From positions 1 to 14,305 of the forward strand of contig JAAZFW010000005.1 in NCBI GenBank assembly GCA_012511525.1: 14,305 nt of DNA, in the 5' to 3' direction. The notes under the pieces were generated by a model. It worked only from the letters and a program-made list of their open reading frames with translations, made no database searches and was not told where the DNA came from. The DNA is from Clostridiaceae bacterium. Its GTDB lineage: Bacteria; Bacillota; Clostridia; Saccharofermentanales; UBA5734. This document shows, piece by piece, positions 13,042 through 14,305 of the stretch; positions within the stretch are counted from its first letter, which is position 1, and each line of letters opens with the position of its first letter. The position numbers and the translations under genes are program-made.

Positions 13042-14305
13042 TCAGCGCTTGACGACGGCTTTGAACTTGCAGGCCTGCATGCAGGCGCCGCACTTGATGC
13101 ACTTGGCCGTGTCGATGACGAAGGGTTCCTTGCCCAGCACACCGCTGATGCAGCCGACCGGACAACGCTTGGCGCACAGGCCGCACATCTTGCACAGGTC
13201 GGTCAGGATGAAGTACTGGGGCAGGCCCTTGCAGACGCCGCAGCGGCAGCGCTTGTCGGTGACATGCTCGATGTACTCCTCACGGAAGTGCTTGAGGGTC
13301 GACAGGACGGGGTTGGGCGCGGTCTGGCCGAGGGCGCAGAGCGAGCCTTCCTTGATCCCGACAGCCAAACGCTCAAGCGCCTCGATGTCCTCCATCGTGC
13401 CGGTGCCGCCGGTGATCTTCTCCAGGATTTCCAGCATGCGGCGCGTGCCGATCCGGCAGGGCGCGCATTTGCCGCAGGACTCGTCGACCGTGAACTCAAG
13501 GAAGAACTTGGCGATATCCACCATGCAGGTGTCTTCGTCCATTACGATCATGCCACCCGAACCCATCATCGAGCCGACGGCGATCAGGTTGTCATAATCG
13601 ATCGGGGTATCCAAAAGCTTGGCGGGGATGCAGCCGCCGGAAGGACCGCCGGTCTGGACCGCCTTGAACGCCTTGTTGTTCGGGATGCCGCCGCCGATGT
13701 CAAAGACGACTTCGCGGACGGTTGTGCCCATCGGGATTTCGACCAGGCCGACATTGTTGACCTTACCGCCGAGCGCGAAAACCTTGGTTCCCTTGCTCTT
13801 ATCGGTTCCCAGGGAGGCAAACCATTCGGAGCCCGTCTGGAAGATCACGGGGATGTTGGCGTAGGTTTCGACATTGTTCAGGATCGTCGGCTTGTCAAAC
13901 AGGCCTTTGACCGCCGGGAACGGCGGGCGGGGCGTCGGGTTGCCGCGCTTTCCCTCGATCGAGCGCATTAGGGCGGTTTCCTCGCCGCAGACGAAAGCGC
14001 CGGCGCCGAGGCGGATCTCGATGTCGAAGGAAAAAGCGGAACCGAAAACGTGTTCGCCCAGCAAACCGTAAGCCTTGGCCTGCTCGATCGCCAGTTTGAG
14101 ACGCTGGACGGCGATCGGATACTCGGCGCGTACGTAGATATAGCCCTGATTGGCCTCGATCGCATAGCCGGCGATCGCCATCGCCTCGATCACGCTGTGC
14201 GGGTCGCCTTCCAGGATGGAACGGTCCATAAACGCGCCCGGGTCTCCTTCGTCGGCGTTGCAGCAGACATATTTCTGATCGTTCTGCTGCCGGGCGGCAA
14301 ACTCC
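13042..14305 (-). CDS. hydB: NuoF/HydB-type NADH-binding flavoprotein subunit of [FeFe] hydrogenase (5' end cut by window)
   Basis: This is the diaphorase subunit that should oxidise or reduce NAD(P)H through FMN and hand electrons to the HydA catalytic subunit in the cytoplasm. The frame is open to the window edge, giving 420 visible residues; about 200 N-terminal residues (a thioredoxin-like 2Fe-2S domain and the start of the FMN domain) are probably missing. Visible landmarks, numbered from the edge, are the FMN-site segment NADEGDPGAFMDRS (residues 16-29), GEETALMRSIEGKRG (107-121), an SLBB-like region, the NuoF [4Fe-4S] ligands C277, C280, C283 and C323, and a C-terminal 2x[4Fe-4S] ferredoxin domain (C371/374/377/381 and C402/405/408/412). 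The ferredoxin tail is typical of HydB and HndC and absent from ordinary complex I NuoF. The ATG at 14229 is internal, since the FMN motif continues upstream of it. The gene ends 26 bases before hydA. HndC, the NADP-linked version, is the main alternative name; coenzyme preference cannot be read from this. Confidence 0.93.
   Translation of the reverse strand, partial: EFAARQQNDQKYVCCNADEGDPGAFMDRSILEGDPHSVIEAMAIAGYAIEANQGYIYVRAEYPIAVQRLKLAIEQAKAYGLLGEHVFGSAFSFDIEIRLGAGAFVCGEETALMRSIEGKRGNPTPRPPFPAVKGLFDKPTILNNVETYANIPVIFQTGSEWFASLGTDKSKGTKVFALGGKVNNVGLVEIPMGTTVREVVFDIGGGIPNNKAFKAVQTGGPSGGCIPAKLLDTPIDYDNLIAVGSMMGSGGMIVMDEDTCMVDIAKFFLEFTVDESCGKCAPCRIGTRRMLEILEKITGGTGTMEDIEALERLAVGIKEGSLCALGQTAPNPVLSTLKHFREEYIEHVTDKRCRCGVCKGLPQYFILTDLCKMCGLCAKRCPVGCISGVLGKEPFVIDTAKCIKCGACMQACKFKAVVKR

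Noticed and set aside
1..14305. CRISPR array, tRNA, rRNA, insertion sequence, prophage or defence gene
   Set aside because: Scanning for regularly repeated units, cloverleaf-like runs and transposase or integrase motifs gave nothing; the window is almost fully occupied by conserved housekeeping and hydrogenase genes.

Overview
The window is a gene-dense, GC-rich (by eye) stretch in which every credible gene lies on the minus strand, so it reads from high to low coordinates. The gene set suggests an anaerobic, fermentative member of the Bacillota (Clostridia-like): a multi-cluster [FeFe] hydrogenase beside a NuoF/HydB-type flavoprotein, RNase Y with YmdB, LspA with an RluD-type pseudouridine synthase, DUF881 proteins, and PhoH with a 7TM-HD c-di-AMP phosphodiesterase. 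Strong purine-rich ribosome-binding sites (GGAGG/AAGGAG type) precede most genes, and several starts are TTG or another non-ATG codon. I cannot name the genus. There is no sign of a mobile element, CRISPR array, tRNA or rRNA.

Region A (14305 to about 10260) is the hydrogenase unit. It holds the 3' two-thirds of a HydB/NuoF-type subunit, HydA, a strong GC-rich hairpin, and a small calcineurin-like metallophosphoesterase, and it ends at a terminator-like hairpin. HydB should bind FMN and NAD(P)H and pass electrons through Fe-S clusters to the H-cluster of HydA. Together with a HydC subunit expected just outside the window they would form a soluble NAD(P)-linked, possibly electron-bifurcating, hydrogenase.

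Region B (about 10260 to 8499) is a single-gene unit. A sigma-A-like promoter drives the gene for RNase Y, the membrane-anchored endoribonuclease that starts mRNA decay, and a clear intrinsic terminator follows. The rny translation start is unusual.

Region C (about 8490 to 1) is a long, tightly packed operon behind a probable extended -10 promoter: ymdB, an orphan peptide-type solute-binding lipoprotein, lspA, an rluD-type gene, two tandem DUF881 genes, phoH, pgpH, and the start of a gene that by position is probably ybeY. Gaps are 2 to 12 bases, or the genes overlap. The products combine RNA decay and signalling (YmdB), lipoprotein processing (LspA and a lipoprotein next to it), ribosome modification and maturation (RluD, PhoH, probable YbeY) and c-di-AMP breakdown (PgpH). 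The longest gene-free stretch is 194 bases (10164 to 10357).

Most of the window is conserved housekeeping sequence. I do not see a new defence or mobile system. The points most worth a second look are a possible AUU start for RNase Y, a serine where HydA normally has an H-cluster cysteine, the hairpin after hydA, the tandem DUF881 pair fused into the phoH operon, the orphan lipoprotein next to its own signal peptidase, and the absence of sporulation genes (yqfC/yqfD, spoVS) from places where many Clostridia keep them.
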